The notes beneath the pieces are model-generated. The model was not told the origin of the DNA, made no database searches, and saw only the letters and a list, made by a program, of their open reading frames with translations. Positions 14,754-24,086 of a stretch of DNA of 64,000 nucleotides are shown here, one piece after another. The number at the start of each line of letters is the position of its first letter. The stretch's first letter is position 1. This stretch comes from Polynucleobacter sp. 78F-HAINBA. GTDB lineage: Bacteria; Pseudomonadota; Gammaproteobacteria; Burkholderiales; Burkholderiaceae. The translations under genes were made by a program, and so were the position numbers. The DNA lies in assembly GCF_018882325.1 (NCBI RefSeq), contig NZ_JACVOQ010000003.1, positions 124,001-188,000 of the forward strand. Direction: 5' to 3'.

Positions 14754-15335
14754 TTACTTCTTAGCAGCTGGTGCGCTTACTACTGCAGCAATCGCTTCTG
14801 TGTAAACCACTTTAACTTGGTCGTTTACAGCGATATCTTTCATCAAGTCAGGGTTCTGAACTTTAACTTTGAAGATGTTGCCTTGTGGGCCTTTTAAAGA
14901 AACGATATTTTTAGCTGCATCAATCGCTTCAATATTGGCGGTAGCAGTAACAGTGTTAGTAGTGATGATGCCGGGCTTATCGCCTTTTGGGGCAGTGGTA
15001 GTGCTAGTAGTAACTTGCTCACTAGTAGTGCCTGGATTTTTCACCTTAACCAACTCAATAGCAACAGCGAGTTCGTAAACAACGTCAAAACGATCCCCAA
15101 CTTTAATTTCAGCAAAGTTCTTCACTTCAGGACCAGCAACAACAGTAGATTCACCGTCTTTATTTTTCAAAGTAACAGTGCGAGTTGCAGCATCAATCTT
15201 GATTACTTCGCCGTCATAAATGAGGGCAGCTTCTTGAGCAGCTACACCAGCGATAGGTGCTTTTGGCTTAGTGAGGAAAAGGTATGCGCCAACTGCGATA
15301 GCAGCAATGACGATAGCAATGATGATTTTTTTCAT
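14754..15335 (-). CDS. Membrane-anchored protein with two tandem repeat domains, unknown function
   Basis: 193 residues, no family that I recognise. It starts with a hydrophobic anchor or uncleaved signal (KKIIIAIVIAAIAVGAYLFL). Two similar units of about 60 residues follow. Unit 1 contains YDGEVIKIDAATRTVTLKNKDG and EVKNFAEIKVGDRFDVVYELA; unit 2 contains ATANIEAIDAAKNIVSLKGPQG and NPDLMKDIAVNDQVKVVYTEA. Each looks like an all-beta (OB-like) fold, joined by a Thr/Pro-rich linker, so the domains are likely periplasmic. ATG 15335 has AAGGACC upstream; the longer open frame in front is not supported. It converges on hipA. The 15336-15580 gap holds AT-rich promoter DNA for this gene and for the cytochrome genes, with no ORF. 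Confidence 0.7.
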   Translation of the reverse strand: MKKIIIAIVIAAIAVGAYLFLTKPKAPIAGVAAQEAALIYDGEVIKIDAATRTVTLKNKDGESTVVAGPEVKNFAEIKVGDRFDVVYELAVAIELVKVKNPGTTSEQVTTSTTTAPKGDKPGIITTNTVTATANIEAIDAAKNIVSLKGPQGNIFKVKVQNPDLMKDIAVNDQVKVVYTEAIAAVVSAPAAKK

Positions 15336-15580
15336 AATGATTTGGTCCTTAATATTGATCATGTGCAATACCCTATTGAAGGGGTAATGCGGTAATAGAT
15401 AAAAGCTAATAAATAGCAATTCTGCCAATTGTATTACTCATATCAGTAATCAGAATGATTGTTGAGTCAACTGGATTCAATCTCTTTGCAATACTTGACT
15501 ATTCTGCTTATCTATCAGGGTTAGATTGTCACACCAAAGGAGCATACTAATACCTGAAAGTAAGCAAACAAGGGGTAAGT

Positions 15581-15964
15581 ATGTTATTTAAAAGATGGGC
15601 GGTATGTATTCTGGTTGGCTTAAGTTTCTCTACGATGGCAGCAACTCCACAGGACTTGTTGAAGTCTTATGAAGCTCAATCAGGTAAAGCTTCGCCTGCA
15701 AGAGGGGAGCAGTTTTTCAATGCCAAACATGGCAAAGAGTGGAGCTGTGCTTCCTGCCATGAAAATCCGCCCAATCACGACACCAAACATATTGTTACTG
15801 GCAAGGTCATTAAGCCATTAGCACCTAGCGCCAATCCTGCGAGATTCACTGATGAAGCTAAAGCTGAGAAGTGGTTTAAGCGTAACTGCAATGATGTGCT
15901 GGGTAGAGATTGCACTGCCCAAGAAAAAGCAGATGTGCTCTCTTGGTTAATGACTGTTAAATAA
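15581..15964 (+). CDS. DUF1924 monoheme cytochrome c (SHP-like)
   Basis: 127-residue exported cytochrome of the DUF1924/SHP (sphaeroides haem protein) type. A signal peptide ends near TMAATP (residue about 20). The haem-binding CASCH is at residues 56-60, and a downstream NCNDVLGRDC segment could supply the unusual axial asparagine and a disulfide known from SHP. SHP proteins bind O2, NO or peroxide with a high-spin haem. It is the first gene of a cluster with the diheme cytochrome (11-base gap) and cytochrome b561, the usual SHP neighbourhood; a GGGG-rich ribosome site precedes the ATG. The exact ligand is inferred. Confidence 0.85.
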   Translation: MLFKRWAVCILVGLSFSTMAATPQDLLKSYEAQSGKASPARGEQFFNAKHGKEWSCASCHENPPNHDTKHIVTGKVIKPLAPSANPARFTDEAKAEKWFKRNCNDVLGRDCTAQEKADVLSWLMTVK

Positions 15965-15975
15965 AACCCATCAAT

Positions 15976-16437
15976 ATGAAAAAAACTCTATTCATTGCCG
16001 CTTCCTTGCTACTAGCATCTTCACCTACGTTTGCCGCCAAAATGACGATGCCTGCTGATGCACCAGCTTCTTACGAAGCTGAGTGCGCAAGTTGCCATAT
16101 GGCCTATCCGCCAGCACTATTAAGTGAGCAAAGCTGGAAAAACGTGATGTCTAGTTTGTCAAAACACTTTGGCACAGATGCCAGCGTGGATGCAAAGACT
16201 CAGGCTGAGCTTACGAACTGGTTAATTAAGAATGCAGCTACTCGTCAAAAATATAGCGAGACTGCCCCAGAAAATCGCATCACTAAAACTTCTTGGTTTA
16301 TTCGTAAACATGATGAGGTGAGGCCGGATGTCTGGAAGAGGGCTGGGATTAAGAGTCCTGCCAACTGTAGCGCTTGTCACATTGATGCTGCTAATGGCAT
16401 CTTCAGTGAGAAAAATATTAAGATTCCTGCAAAATGA
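15976..16437 (+). CDS. Diheme cytochrome c (DHC family)
   Basis: 153-residue periplasmic diheme cytochrome. The signal peptide KKTLFIAASLLLASSPTFA is cleaved near residue 20. Two haem motifs are visible: CASCH (37-41, with the family sequence CASCHMAYPPALL) and CSACH (about 131-135) near the C-terminus. Between them the LSKHFGTDASVDAKTQAEL stretch is typical of DHC. In purple bacteria DHC is the electron donor to SHP. Its stop overlaps the next gene (ATGA), so it is translationally coupled to cytochrome b561. Confidence 0.9.
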   Translation: MKKTLFIAASLLLASSPTFAAKMTMPADAPASYEAECASCHMAYPPALLSEQSWKNVMSSLSKHFGTDASVDAKTQAELTNWLIKNAATRQKYSETAPENRITKTSWFIRKHDEVRPDVWKRAGIKSPANCSACHIDAANGIFSEKNIKIPAK

Positions 16438-17108
16438 ATACACCTATAAACGACACGATTGGTGCGACTGGAAAAGTGAAGCAAGCAATTATGGTGTGGG
16501 ATATGCCAGTGAGAGTGTTTCATTGGTTATTGGTGATTTGTTTTGCAGGTGCCTGGCTTACCTCAGAGAGTGAGCGACTGGCAATGATTCATTATGCATT
16601 TGGCTATACCGCGTGCTTACTCGTGCTGGTTCGATTGGTGTGGGGTGTCATTGGTACTCGCTACGCCAGATTTAGTCAGTTCCTCAAAAGTCCAAAAGCA
16701 GTCATTGAGCATTTCATGGCGATGTTGCGTGGTCATCCCCATCATGATGTTGGCCACAATCCTGCGGGTGGCTTAGTCATGTTTGTGTTGATGCTTCTGA
16801 TTCTCTTAATTGGATTTACTGGTTACCTGACAGTTAAAGAATTTTTCGGTAATTTTGCATCTGAGATGCATGAAGCGGTTGCAAGCTTAGTTCTCGGCCT
16901 TGTGATCGTCCATATCATTGCCGCAATTGGAATGAGCGTTATTGAAAAGCAGAATCTGGTGCGATCTATGGTCACTGGCAAAAAGAAGGGCTTTCCAGAG
17001 CAGGGTATTCGATATCCGCAGTATCTGATTGGAGCTTTAGTTTTACTTGGCACCATCTACTTCTTCTATCTAATTCTTAGTGGTAGCTTGCCCAGCCTCA
17101 CGCAGTAA
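16434..17108 (+). CDS. Cytochrome b561-family membrane protein
   Basis: 224-residue integral membrane di-haem cytochrome b (Ni/Fe-hydrogenase b-type/b561 family) with about four membrane segments: LLVICFAGAWLT, YAFGYTACLLVLVRLVWGVIG, LVMFVLMLLILLIGFTGYL, LVLGLVIVHIIAAIGM, plus a hydrophobic C-terminal segment. Conserved haem ligand candidates are His in MPVRVFHWLL, HYAFGY, SEMHEA and IVHIIA. It would pass electrons from quinol to the periplasmic diheme cytochrome and then to the SHP-like protein. ATG overlaps the diheme cytochrome stop. Confidence 0.9.
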   Translation: MNTPINDTIGATGKVKQAIMVWDMPVRVFHWLLVICFAGAWLTSESERLAMIHYAFGYTACLLVLVRLVWGVIGTRYARFSQFLKSPKAVIEHFMAMLRGHPHHDVGHNPAGGLVMFVLMLLILLIGFTGYLTVKEFFGNFASEMHEAVASLVLGLVIVHIIAAIGMSVIEKQNLVRSMVTGKKKGFPEQGIRYPQYLIGALVLLGTIYFFYLILSGSLPSLTQ

Positions 17109-17168
17109 ATACCCAACTCGAGAGGGATGTAGTTCCTTGGCCCTGTCCCTCGTTGTACGATAGATAGT

Positions 17169-18611
17169 ATGAAGCTTCTGATTGCCCTGTATTTCTTTAT
17201 CCTGGCCATGATCCAGCTGGGTTTGTTATTGGGCATCTATCACTATCACCGATCCCAAAGTGAACTCAGACCCAATCCTTATTGGATGGGTTCATTAATA
17301 TTGAATGTTCTTGCCCTAGTGATCTTTGGTGGTGGCGCCATGGTAATTCAGAGCGTTGAAAAGACTGAATTTAATTTCACCATCGCGAATTCGCTGTTTT
17401 ATATTGCCGCCATTTTTCAGCTCTTATTTTGCAAATCACTGATTGGTCCAATTAGTAAGCGCCTGCAATATGGCTTTGCGTTATCCACTGTGGTTTTTAT
17501 CCCGACTTTCGAGTTTCTTCGCATTTATGGAAACTACGAGATGCGCACCACGTTTATGTGCGTAATAGGGATCATATTTTTCTCTTGGCAAATTATGATG
17601 CTCAGGCGCAAGAGAAGTTTTGAGCCTTCTCAGCAGTTAATGTATATGCAATATGCAACTGCAGTTGAGTTATGTTTTTCCTTGGGCCGCCTGGGGGTTT
17701 TAGCTTCAACCGGTTTTACTATCAGCAAGGTGGAGCAACTTCCGCAACTGCTGATATTGCTGACGGTTGGTCAGTTGGTCGTTAATACGCTTTCTTACAT
17801 TGCTATTGGGGGTTATTGGGCTGAAAAAGTCGCCTTGGCAAACGCAAAATCAAAAAGTGAAAATGATGAAATTAAAGCCTTAATAATCGAGCGTGAGAAT
17901 TTAATTTCGACTTTACTTAAGGCCAATAAAACTGCGGCAACAGGGGCTTTGTCAGCCTCTATAGCACATGAACTTAACCAGCCTTTGGGGGCATCGCAAC
18001 TGAATATTCAGTTTCTACAGAAGAAGTTATCTGAGGGTCATTTGACTGCGGAGCAAAACCAAGAGATTCTGGCTGCGTTACTGGCTGATAACCAGCGCGC
18101 CACCAACATCATTCAATCGCTGCGCTCCATATTCTCTGATGGAAAGATTGGGGTAGAGCGTATTAATATTGTGGAGTTGATCGAGTCAATTCTCAAAATT
18201 ACCAAGCCAGAAATTCAGGCGAAGAATATTCAAGTGGCTCTAGATCTGAGCTCAAGATCGGCAATCAATGTTAATCGTGGCGAGATTCAGCAAGTGCTTC
18301 TGAATCTCATTAATAACGCAATCCAGGCTCTTAGTGAATCCACTCGATCCTCTCGAATGCTCCGGATTGAGAGTCGAGATGTTTCTGGGGGGATTCAATT
18401 GCTTATCTCTGACAATGGCGGCGGCGTTCCGATTGATGCCCAGATGCACTTATTTGAATTACTCTCCAATAGCAACAAGCGTTCAGGTATGGGCTTAGGC
18501 TTATGGCTTTGCCAACACATTGTTTCTCGTCATGGTGGCCGCATTCGCTATGAAGATGCCCCTAGCGGTGGTGCTCAATTTACTGTTTTTTTGCCATCCA
18601 CGCAGGAGTAG
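17169..18611 (+). CDS. Membrane sensor histidine kinase
   Basis: 480 residues. The N-terminal 215 or so form about seven hydrophobic segments (a multi-helix membrane sensor with no large loop). A HisKA domain has phosphoacceptor His267 in SIAHELNQPL. The HATPase domain has N-box QQVLLNLINNAIQAL, G1 DNGGGVP and G2 GMGLGLWLCQHIV, ending GAQFTVFLP. No response regulator gene is adjacent, so the partner is encoded elsewhere. It begins 60 bases after the cytochrome b561 gene and may be cotranscribed, suggesting a link to redox or gas sensing. Confidence 0.88.
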   Translation: MKLLIALYFFILAMIQLGLLLGIYHYHRSQSELRPNPYWMGSLILNVLALVIFGGGAMVIQSVEKTEFNFTIANSLFYIAAIFQLLFCKSLIGPISKRLQYGFALSTVVFIPTFEFLRIYGNYEMRTTFMCVIGIIFFSWQIMMLRRKRSFEPSQQLMYMQYATAVELCFSLGRLGVLASTGFTISKVEQLPQLLILLTVGQLVVNTLSYIAIGGYWAEKVALANAKSKSENDEIKALIIERENLISTLLKANKTAATGALSASIAHELNQPLGASQLNIQFLQKKLSEGHLTAEQNQEILAALLADNQRATNIIQSLRSIFSDGKIGVERINIVELIESILKITKPEIQAKNIQVALDLSSRSAINVNRGEIQQVLLNLINNAIQALSESTRSSRMLRIESRDVSGGIQLLISDNGGGVPIDAQMHLFELLSNSNKRSGMGLGLWLCQHIVSRHGGRIRYEDAPSGGAQFTVFLPSTQE

Positions 18612-18705
18612 CTTACTAGCTATAGGGCTAATTGCCCAAAGACAGTCGATTCTTTATATTCGATAAGTACTTTTTTACCAATATTTGCATTAGCTCAAGG
18701 CCCCC

Positions 18706-20808
18706 ATGAAAACCCACTTAACCCTGATTACTGCATCTATCGCACTAATTTCTGGAAACGCTGTTTTTGCAGCAGGCGGAGGTGGAGTTGTTGCTGACCC
18801 AGGTGCAATGCAAGGCAAGCACTTTGACGCTAAGGGTAAGGCGCCATCAACCTATACGGTAGAGTTACAAAACGGTTTGCGCAAAACTCTTCCGTTTGAA
18901 GATAAGCGTGATTTTGAGGAATCTAAGAGGGGGTTTATTGCGGCACCGGCCTATAAAACCATCATGGCTGATGCAGGAAATGTGGCGTGGGATATGGGTA
19001 GTTACGAGTTCCTATTGCAAGGCAAGGATTTCGATAGCGTCCATCCATCCTTGCAGCGCCAGGCGATTCTCAATATGGGTTATGGCTTGTACGAAGTCGT
19101 CCCCGGAAAAATCTATCAAGTTCGCGGCTTTGATTTATCGAATATTAGCTTTATTAAAACCAATACCGGTTGGATTGTCTTTGATCCATTGACCTCAAAA
19201 GAGACTGCCAGAGCAGCTTTGGAGTTGGTGAATGAGAAGTTAGGCAAGCGCCCAGTAGTAGCAGTGGTCTACTCACATTCACATGCTGACCACTTTGGTG
19301 GTGTGCGTGGTGTAGTGGATGAGGCGGATGTGAAGAGTGGCAAAGTGAAGATTATTGCCCCAGCCGGCTTCATGGATCACGCAGTTGCAGAGAACGTATA
19401 CGCGGGCAATGCCATGACACGCCGCTTGTATTTCCAGTACGGCGTTTTATTGCCGCGCAGCCCATTTGGTCACGTTGACCAATCGATTGGTAAAAATACC
19501 GCAGCAGGAAACCTCGGTTTAATCGAGCCAACCATTCTCATTAATGAGCCATTTGAAAAAATGACAGTGGATGGCGTGGAGATGGAATTCCAAAATACGC
19601 CGGGTACAGAGGCGCCTGCAGAGATGAATACCTACTTCCCGCAGATGAAGGCTTTCTGGGCTGCTGAAAATATTACTGGCACCATCCATAACATCTATAC
19701 CTTACGTGGCGCTCTAGTACGTGATGCTTTGGCATGGTCTAAGAATATTAACAATGCCTTATATCGCTATGGCAATGAAGCGCAGGTGATGTTTGCCTCC
19801 CATTCTTGGCCGCGCTGGGGTAATGATCGCGTGCAAGAAGTGATGCGCACGCAGCGTGATAGTTATGCACACTTGAACAATGAGGTTCTTCATTTGGCGA
19901 ACAATGGCGTAACGATCAATGAAGTGCATAACGTCTACAAGCAACCAGAGAGCTTAAAGTCCCAATGGGCAGCACATAGCTACCACGGTTCAGAGGAGCA
20001 CAACAGCCGTGCAGTGATTAATCGTTACTTGGGTTACTGGGATGCTAATCCTGCTACCTTGATTCCGCTTTCGCCAAAAGATTCTGCGCCGCTGTATGTA
20101 GAGATGATGGGCGGCTCTGCCAAGATCATGGCCAAAGGTAAGCAACTTTATAAGCAGGGTAAGTATCGCGAAGCAATGGAGATCGTAAATAAATTAGTTT
20201 ACGCAGAGCCAAACAATACCGCTGCTAAAGATTTGCTCGCAGATATTTTTGAGCAAATTGGCTATCAAAAAGAAAGTCCTAGTGTGCGTAACAGCTTCTT
20301 GGGTGCTGCCTACGAGTTGCGTCACGGCATGCCTTCTGGAGCATCACCAAAGACCAATGGCCCTGACATGATCAGAGCAATGACTACAGAGCTTTGGCTC
20401 AATGCTTTGGCCATCAGCATGGATAGCAAAAAAGCTGCCGGCATGAAGTTCACTATTAACTTGAACACTCCTGATAACCGCGAGAAGTTTGTGGTTGAGA
20501 TGAGTAATTCTGCGCTGACCAATATCAAGGGTTACCAGGATAAAAGTCCAAATCTAACTATTACCGTAAATCGCAGTGATTTAGAAAAAGTCATGGGCGG
20601 TCAAACTACTTTTGAAAAACTGCAAGCTGAAGGAAAAGCCAAGTTCGAAGGTGATCGCAAGGCATTTGATCAATTGCGAAGCACAATGACTACCTTTACC
20701 CCGGACTTTGAGTTGATGCCGGGTACAAAGGCTAAAAAAGCTCCGCCAGCTCAACCAATCAAAGACCCGTTTGAGGCTCCTCCGATTGCGAACTCAGATG
20801 GCGCTTAA
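18706..20808 (+). CDS. Linear alkyl sulfatase (SdsA/BDS1 type)
   Basis: 700-residue exported metallo-beta-lactamase-fold sulfatase, which hydrolyses primary alkyl sulfates such as dodecyl sulfate. The signal peptide ends near AVFAAGG. The zinc motif HSHADH covers residues 191-196, followed by AENVYAGNAMTRRL and the QYGVLLPRSPFGHVDQ segment of the family. A further histidine-rich region lies at MFASHSWPRWG. The alkyl-sulfatase dimerisation domain (YKQGKYREAMEIVNKLVYAEP) and a C-terminal SCP2-like lipid-binding domain complete it. It stands alone, with a terminator after it. Growth on sulfate esters is inferred. Confidence 0.9.
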   Translation: MKTHLTLITASIALISGNAVFAAGGGGVVADPGAMQGKHFDAKGKAPSTYTVELQNGLRKTLPFEDKRDFEESKRGFIAAPAYKTIMADAGNVAWDMGSYEFLLQGKDFDSVHPSLQRQAILNMGYGLYEVVPGKIYQVRGFDLSNISFIKTNTGWIVFDPLTSKETARAALELVNEKLGKRPVVAVVYSHSHADHFGGVRGVVDEADVKSGKVKIIAPAGFMDHAVAENVYAGNAMTRRLYFQYGVLLPRSPFGHVDQSIGKNTAAGNLGLIEPTILINEPFEKMTVDGVEMEFQNTPGTEAPAEMNTYFPQMKAFWAAENITGTIHNIYTLRGALVRDALAWSKNINNALYRYGNEAQVMFASHSWPRWGNDRVQEVMRTQRDSYAHLNNEVLHLANNGVTINEVHNVYKQPESLKSQWAAHSYHGSEEHNSRAVINRYLGYWDANPATLIPLSPKDSAPLYVEMMGGSAKIMAKGKQLYKQGKYREAMEIVNKLVYAEPNNTAAKDLLADIFEQIGYQKESPSVRNSFLGAAYELRHGMPSGASPKTNGPDMIRAMTTELWLNALAISMDSKKAAGMKFTINLNTPDNREKFVVEMSNSALTNIKGYQDKSPNLTITVNRSDLEKVMGGQTTFEKLQAEGKAKFEGDRKAFDQLRSTMTTFTPDFELMPGTKAKKAPPAQPIKDPFEAPPIANSDGA

Positions 20809-20835
20809 CTTAAGTCAAGTGATAGATGTGCATTA

Positions 20836-20864
20836 AAAAATGGGCTCCTTGGAGCCCATTTCTT
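20836..20864. terminator. Bidirectional terminator
   Basis: AAATGGGCTCC and GGAGCCCATTT flank a very short loop (20838-20861), with an A-run on the left and TCTTTT on the right. It lies between the alkyl sulfatase and the convergent CoA-transferase. Confidence 0.8.
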
Positions 20865-20886
20865 TTGCCTGCAAGAGATCAATTCC

Positions 20887-22104
20887 TTAGGCCGCAAAAG
20901 CGCCACCGTCTTCAAGCGCCTTCAGTTCGCTTCCAGCAATACCCAATTCTTGAAGCACCTCATCAGTGTGCTCACCAAGCAAAGGGGGGTGGCGCGTAAC
21001 TTGTTGTGGTGTACCCATCATCTTGACTGCAAAGCCAATATTGGGAACTTTGCCCTCGATTGGATGATCAATCTCCATGCGCATTTTCCGGTGCTGACCA
21101 TGCTCGCTATCAAAAGCTTCGGGGTAGGTATTGATCGGCCCAGCCGGGATGCCTGCCGCCAGGAGGAGGTCAACCCATTCCTCGCTGGTTTTGGTGACAA
21201 AGGTCTTCTCAAGTTCGGCCGCCAACATTAAGCGATTGGCTAGGCGCAAGGGATTGGTGACAAACAACGGATCTTCAAATAATTCTGGGCGATCAATTTT
21301 GTCGCAGAGGAGTTTCCAGAGCTTTTGATTGGTAGCGCCCATTACAAAGTACCCATCAGAGGCTTTCATGGCCTGATAGGGCGCGCTCATGTGATTGGCG
21401 GTGCCTAGCTTGTAGGGCTCAACACCTGTGCCCCAATACTGCGCTGTATCCCAAATCGAGAATGCTAATGCAGAGTCAAACAGGGAAGCGTCAATAAATT
21501 GACCTTCACCAGATTTGGTTTTACCAATATAGGCTGACAAAATGCCATAGACCGCGAAGAGGGCGCAACCAATATCCGCTACGGGAACACCCGCTTTTAC
21601 AGGGGGACCATCCGGATAGCCTGTTACGCTCATGACGCCAGACATCGCTTGTGCCATCAGATCAAAACCAGGGCGATCTGCCCATGGACCCGTTTGCCCA
21701 AATCCAGAGATGCTGGCATAAACCAATCCTGGGTTAATGTCTTTCAACGAAGGGTAATCAATGCCCAATTTTTTCATCACACCTGGGCGATAGTTTTCAA
21801 CGAGGATGTCTGCGGTTTTAACCAGCTCAAAAAATACCTTTTTTCCGGCTTCCGTTTTCAGGTTGAGGGTTACGCTGCGTTTATTGCGATTCATATTCAG
21901 AAAGCCCATGCTGTCCGAACCCTTCATCTTGAATCCCATTGCCCCACGAGTCTGGTCTCCAGTGCCTGGAGGTTCAATTTTGATGACATCAGCACCCAAG
22001 TCCGCAAGCAACATGCAGCAGTAGGGGCCCGCCATAACTTGACTCACGTCAAGAATTCGAACTCCCGCTAGGGGTAAAGGCTTACCGGTAGGTGTTTTCA
22101 TCAT
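20887..22104 (-). CDS. CaiB/BaiF (family III) CoA-transferase
   Basis: 405 residues, normal length for a family III CoA-transferase, which moves CoA between carboxylic acids. Conserved segments are [79 protein letters not shown] and [20 protein letters not shown]; the latter carries the Asp that forms the catalytic anhydride. The substrate is unknown. It is divergent from the Bug-type binding protein (77 bases apart), and an enoyl-CoA hydratase follows that gene, so the three may act in one carboxylic acid degradation route. Confidence 0.9.
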   Translation of the reverse strand: MMKTPTGKPLPLAGVRILDVSQVMAGPYCCMLLADLGADVIKIEPPGTGDQTRGAMGFKMKGSDSMGFLNMNRNKRSVTLNLKTEAGKKVFFELVKTADILVENYRPGVMKKLGIDYPSLKDINPGLVYASISGFGQTGPWADRPGFDLMAQAMSGVMSVTGYPDGPPVKAGVPVADIGCALFAVYGILSAYIGKTKSGEGQFIDASLFDSALAFSIWDTAQYWGTGVEPYKLGTANHMSAPYQAMKASDGYFVMGATNQKLWKLLCDKIDRPELFEDPLFVTNPLRLANRLMLAAELEKTFVTKTSEEWVDLLLAAGIPAGPINTYPEAFDSEHGQHRKMRMEIDHPIEGKVPNIGFAVKMMGTPQQVTRHPPLLGEHTDEVLQELGIAGSELKALEDGGAFAA

Positions 22105-22181
22105 TGTCTCAATTGTTTTTATATGTTTATATTGTTCTGCTAAATACTAGCCTTGAATATAAAACAAAAAATGGAGACCGT

Positions 22182-23180
22182 ATGATCAATCAATCCCCTA
22201 AAAGGATTTTGCGCAGATTCGCTTTTTTGGCCCTAGGTATTTGTAGTGTATTGCCATTTTCCGCGAGTGCGCAACAGGCCTTCCCAACTAAACCTATCCG
22301 TTTAATTGTCGGATTTGCTCCTGGTGGCGGTACCGATATTGTGGCTCGTGCTATTGCTCCAAAAATGAGTGAGATTTTGGGTCAAAGCGTCATTATTGAA
22401 AACAAATCTGGCGCTGCAGGAACGATTGGTGCAGACCTAGTTGCTAAATCTAATCCAGATGGCTACACATTATTGATGGGGCATTCCAACTCCAATGCGA
22501 TTTCTCCATTTGTGCTGAAGAATGTTCCTTACAACCCAGCGACAGACTTTACGCCGATCACCTATTTGGGTTATGTGCCAAACGTGTTGGTTGTTAAATC
22601 TTCTCTTCCGGTGAACTCCGTAGCGCAGTTGATTTCACTGGCTAAGCAGAATCCAGGTCAGATGACTTATGGCTCATCCGGTATTGGTAGTACGCAACAT
22701 CTCGCCGGCGCCTTGTTCTCCAAGATCGCTGGTGTAGAAATGAATCACGTTCCTTATAAAGGAAGCGGCCAAGCGATTGTGGACTTATTAGGCGGTCAAA
22801 TCACAATGAACTTTGATACCTTGCCACCAAACTTGCAGCAGATTCGTCAGGGCAATTTAAAAGCTTTGGCAATTTCTACCCCAAAGCGTTTGTCATTGCT
22901 ACCTAACGTACCTACATTTAACGAAGTAGGCATCGTTGGATTTGATGTGACCAATTGGTACTCCGTGATGGGTCCAAAAGGTATGGATCCAGCCGTAGTG
23001 AATAAGATTGACCAGGCAGTCAAAGCTGCTACGAACGATCCAGAGATTAAGAAAACATTGGATGCCCAGGGTCTGCAGCCAGAAGGTCCGGCAACACCAG
23101 CTGCTTTCAGCTTGTTCTTAGCGGGTGAGTTGGCAAAGTATCAGCGCTTGGTAAAGAGTCTGAACATCAAGTCTGAGTAA
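22182..23180 (+). CDS. Bug/TctC-type periplasmic binding protein
   Basis: 332-residue extracytoplasmic solute receptor of the tripartite tricarboxylate transporter (Bug) family, very abundant in Burkholderiales. A signal peptide ends at ASAQQAFP. The family segments [65 protein letters not shown] and [17 protein letters not shown] are visible. The longer frame upstream of ATG 22182 is not used: a GGAG ribosome site precedes that ATG and the signal peptide starts there. No TctAB membrane partners are in the window, as is common for Bug proteins. Confidence 0.93.
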   Translation: MINQSPKRILRRFAFLALGICSVLPFSASAQQAFPTKPIRLIVGFAPGGGTDIVARAIAPKMSEILGQSVIIENKSGAAGTIGADLVAKSNPDGYTLLMGHSNSNAISPFVLKNVPYNPATDFTPITYLGYVPNVLVVKSSLPVNSVAQLISLAKQNPGQMTYGSSGIGSTQHLAGALFSKIAGVEMNHVPYKGSGQAIVDLLGGQITMNFDTLPPNLQQIRQGNLKALAISTPKRLSLLPNVPTFNEVGIVGFDVTNWYSVMGPKGMDPAVVNKIDQAVKAATNDPEIKKTLDAQGLQPEGPATPAAFSLFLAGELAKYQRLVKSLNIKSE

Positions 23181-23217
23181 TCTCTAGAATTAGCTTATTC
23201 AGTTATAGTATTTACAG

Positions 23218-23250
23218 ACCCTCTCTCTTGAATGAGGGAGGGTTTTTTAT
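23218..23250 (+). terminator. Rho-independent terminator after Bug gene
   Basis: ACCCTCTCTC and GAGGGAGGGT form a stem with one mismatch around a 6-base loop, followed by TTTTTTA. It ends 4 bases before the ATG of the enoyl-CoA hydratase, so some readthrough or a nearby promoter is needed for that gene. Confidence 0.75.
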
Positions 23251-23253
23251 TTC

Positions 23254-24057
23254 ATGACAGCAGAAAATAACTCCACTCCAGAACGTATTGCCGAGGTTCG
23301 CTTAGAACTTCGCAATGATGTTGCATACATCATCTTTGATCACGTTGCCGCCCGCAATGCAATGACGGTAGGGATGTATCAGAGTCTGAAATCCATTTGT
23401 GAAGATTTGGCTAAGAACCCTAAGGCCAAGGTTGCTATCTTGCGTGGTGCTGGAGGCAAGTCCTTTGTCTCTGGAAGTGATATCGCTCAGTTCTCCGGCT
23501 TTACGTCCGGTGAGGACGGGATTTCTTATGAAGAGGGTATCGATCAATATTTAGCCCCCTTGGCAACATTGCCTATCCCGACGATTGCGGTGATTGATGG
23601 CATGGCGGTTGGTGGAGGTCTTGCAATTGCCAGTTGTTGCGATTTCAGAATCTCCACACCAGATGCCCGCTTTGGAGTTCCGATTGCAAAAACTCTGGGC
23701 AATTGTTTATCTGCCGGCAATGTTGCTTGGCTCGTCGCGCATCTAGGTGTCAATATCGTAAAGCGTATGTTGCTATTGGCTGAACTGGTTACTGCACCCG
23801 AGTTATTGAAACAGGGCTATCTCCTAGCCACTTATCCAGCCGAAAATCTTGAGCTTGAGGCTAATCAATTGGCTGAACGCTTAATGAAATTAGCCCCCAT
23901 TACACAAAAAACGACCAAGTTGACTTTAGCTAGATTGATTAAAAATAACTTACCGGACTGCAGCGATCTCATTCGGGAATGTTATGGCAGTGAAGATTTT
24001 AAGAATGGTGTTTCCGCATTTTTAGATGGGAAACCACCTGTCTGGACTGGAAAGTAA
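23254..24057 (+). CDS. Enoyl-CoA hydratase/isomerase family protein
   Basis: 267-residue crotonase-fold protein. ARNAMTVGMYQSLKSICEDL, VAILRGAGGKSFVSGSDIAQF (oxyanion-hole strand) and PTIAVIDGMAVGGGLAIASCCDFRISTPDARFGVPIAKTLGN are typical. The second oxyanion glycine lies in the GGG of AVGGGLA. The usual catalytic glutamates of the true hydratase are not obvious, so the reaction may be isomerisation or hydrolysis of a CoA ester. The likely partners are the CoA-transferase and Bug receptor next to it. The ribosome site is unclear; the start was chosen as the first ATG after the terminator. Confidence 0.88.
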   Translation: MTAENNSTPERIAEVRLELRNDVAYIIFDHVAARNAMTVGMYQSLKSICEDLAKNPKAKVAILRGAGGKSFVSGSDIAQFSGFTSGEDGISYEEGIDQYLAPLATLPIPTIAVIDGMAVGGGLAIASCCDFRISTPDARFGVPIAKTLGNCLSAGNVAWLVAHLGVNIVKRMLLLAELVTAPELLKQGYLLATYPAENLELEANQLAERLMKLAPITQKTTKLTLARLIKNNLPDCSDLIRECYGSEDFKNGVSAFLDGKPPVWTGK

Positions 24058-24086
24058 TCCAAGTCCGCAAACACCCATCTTTAGAC

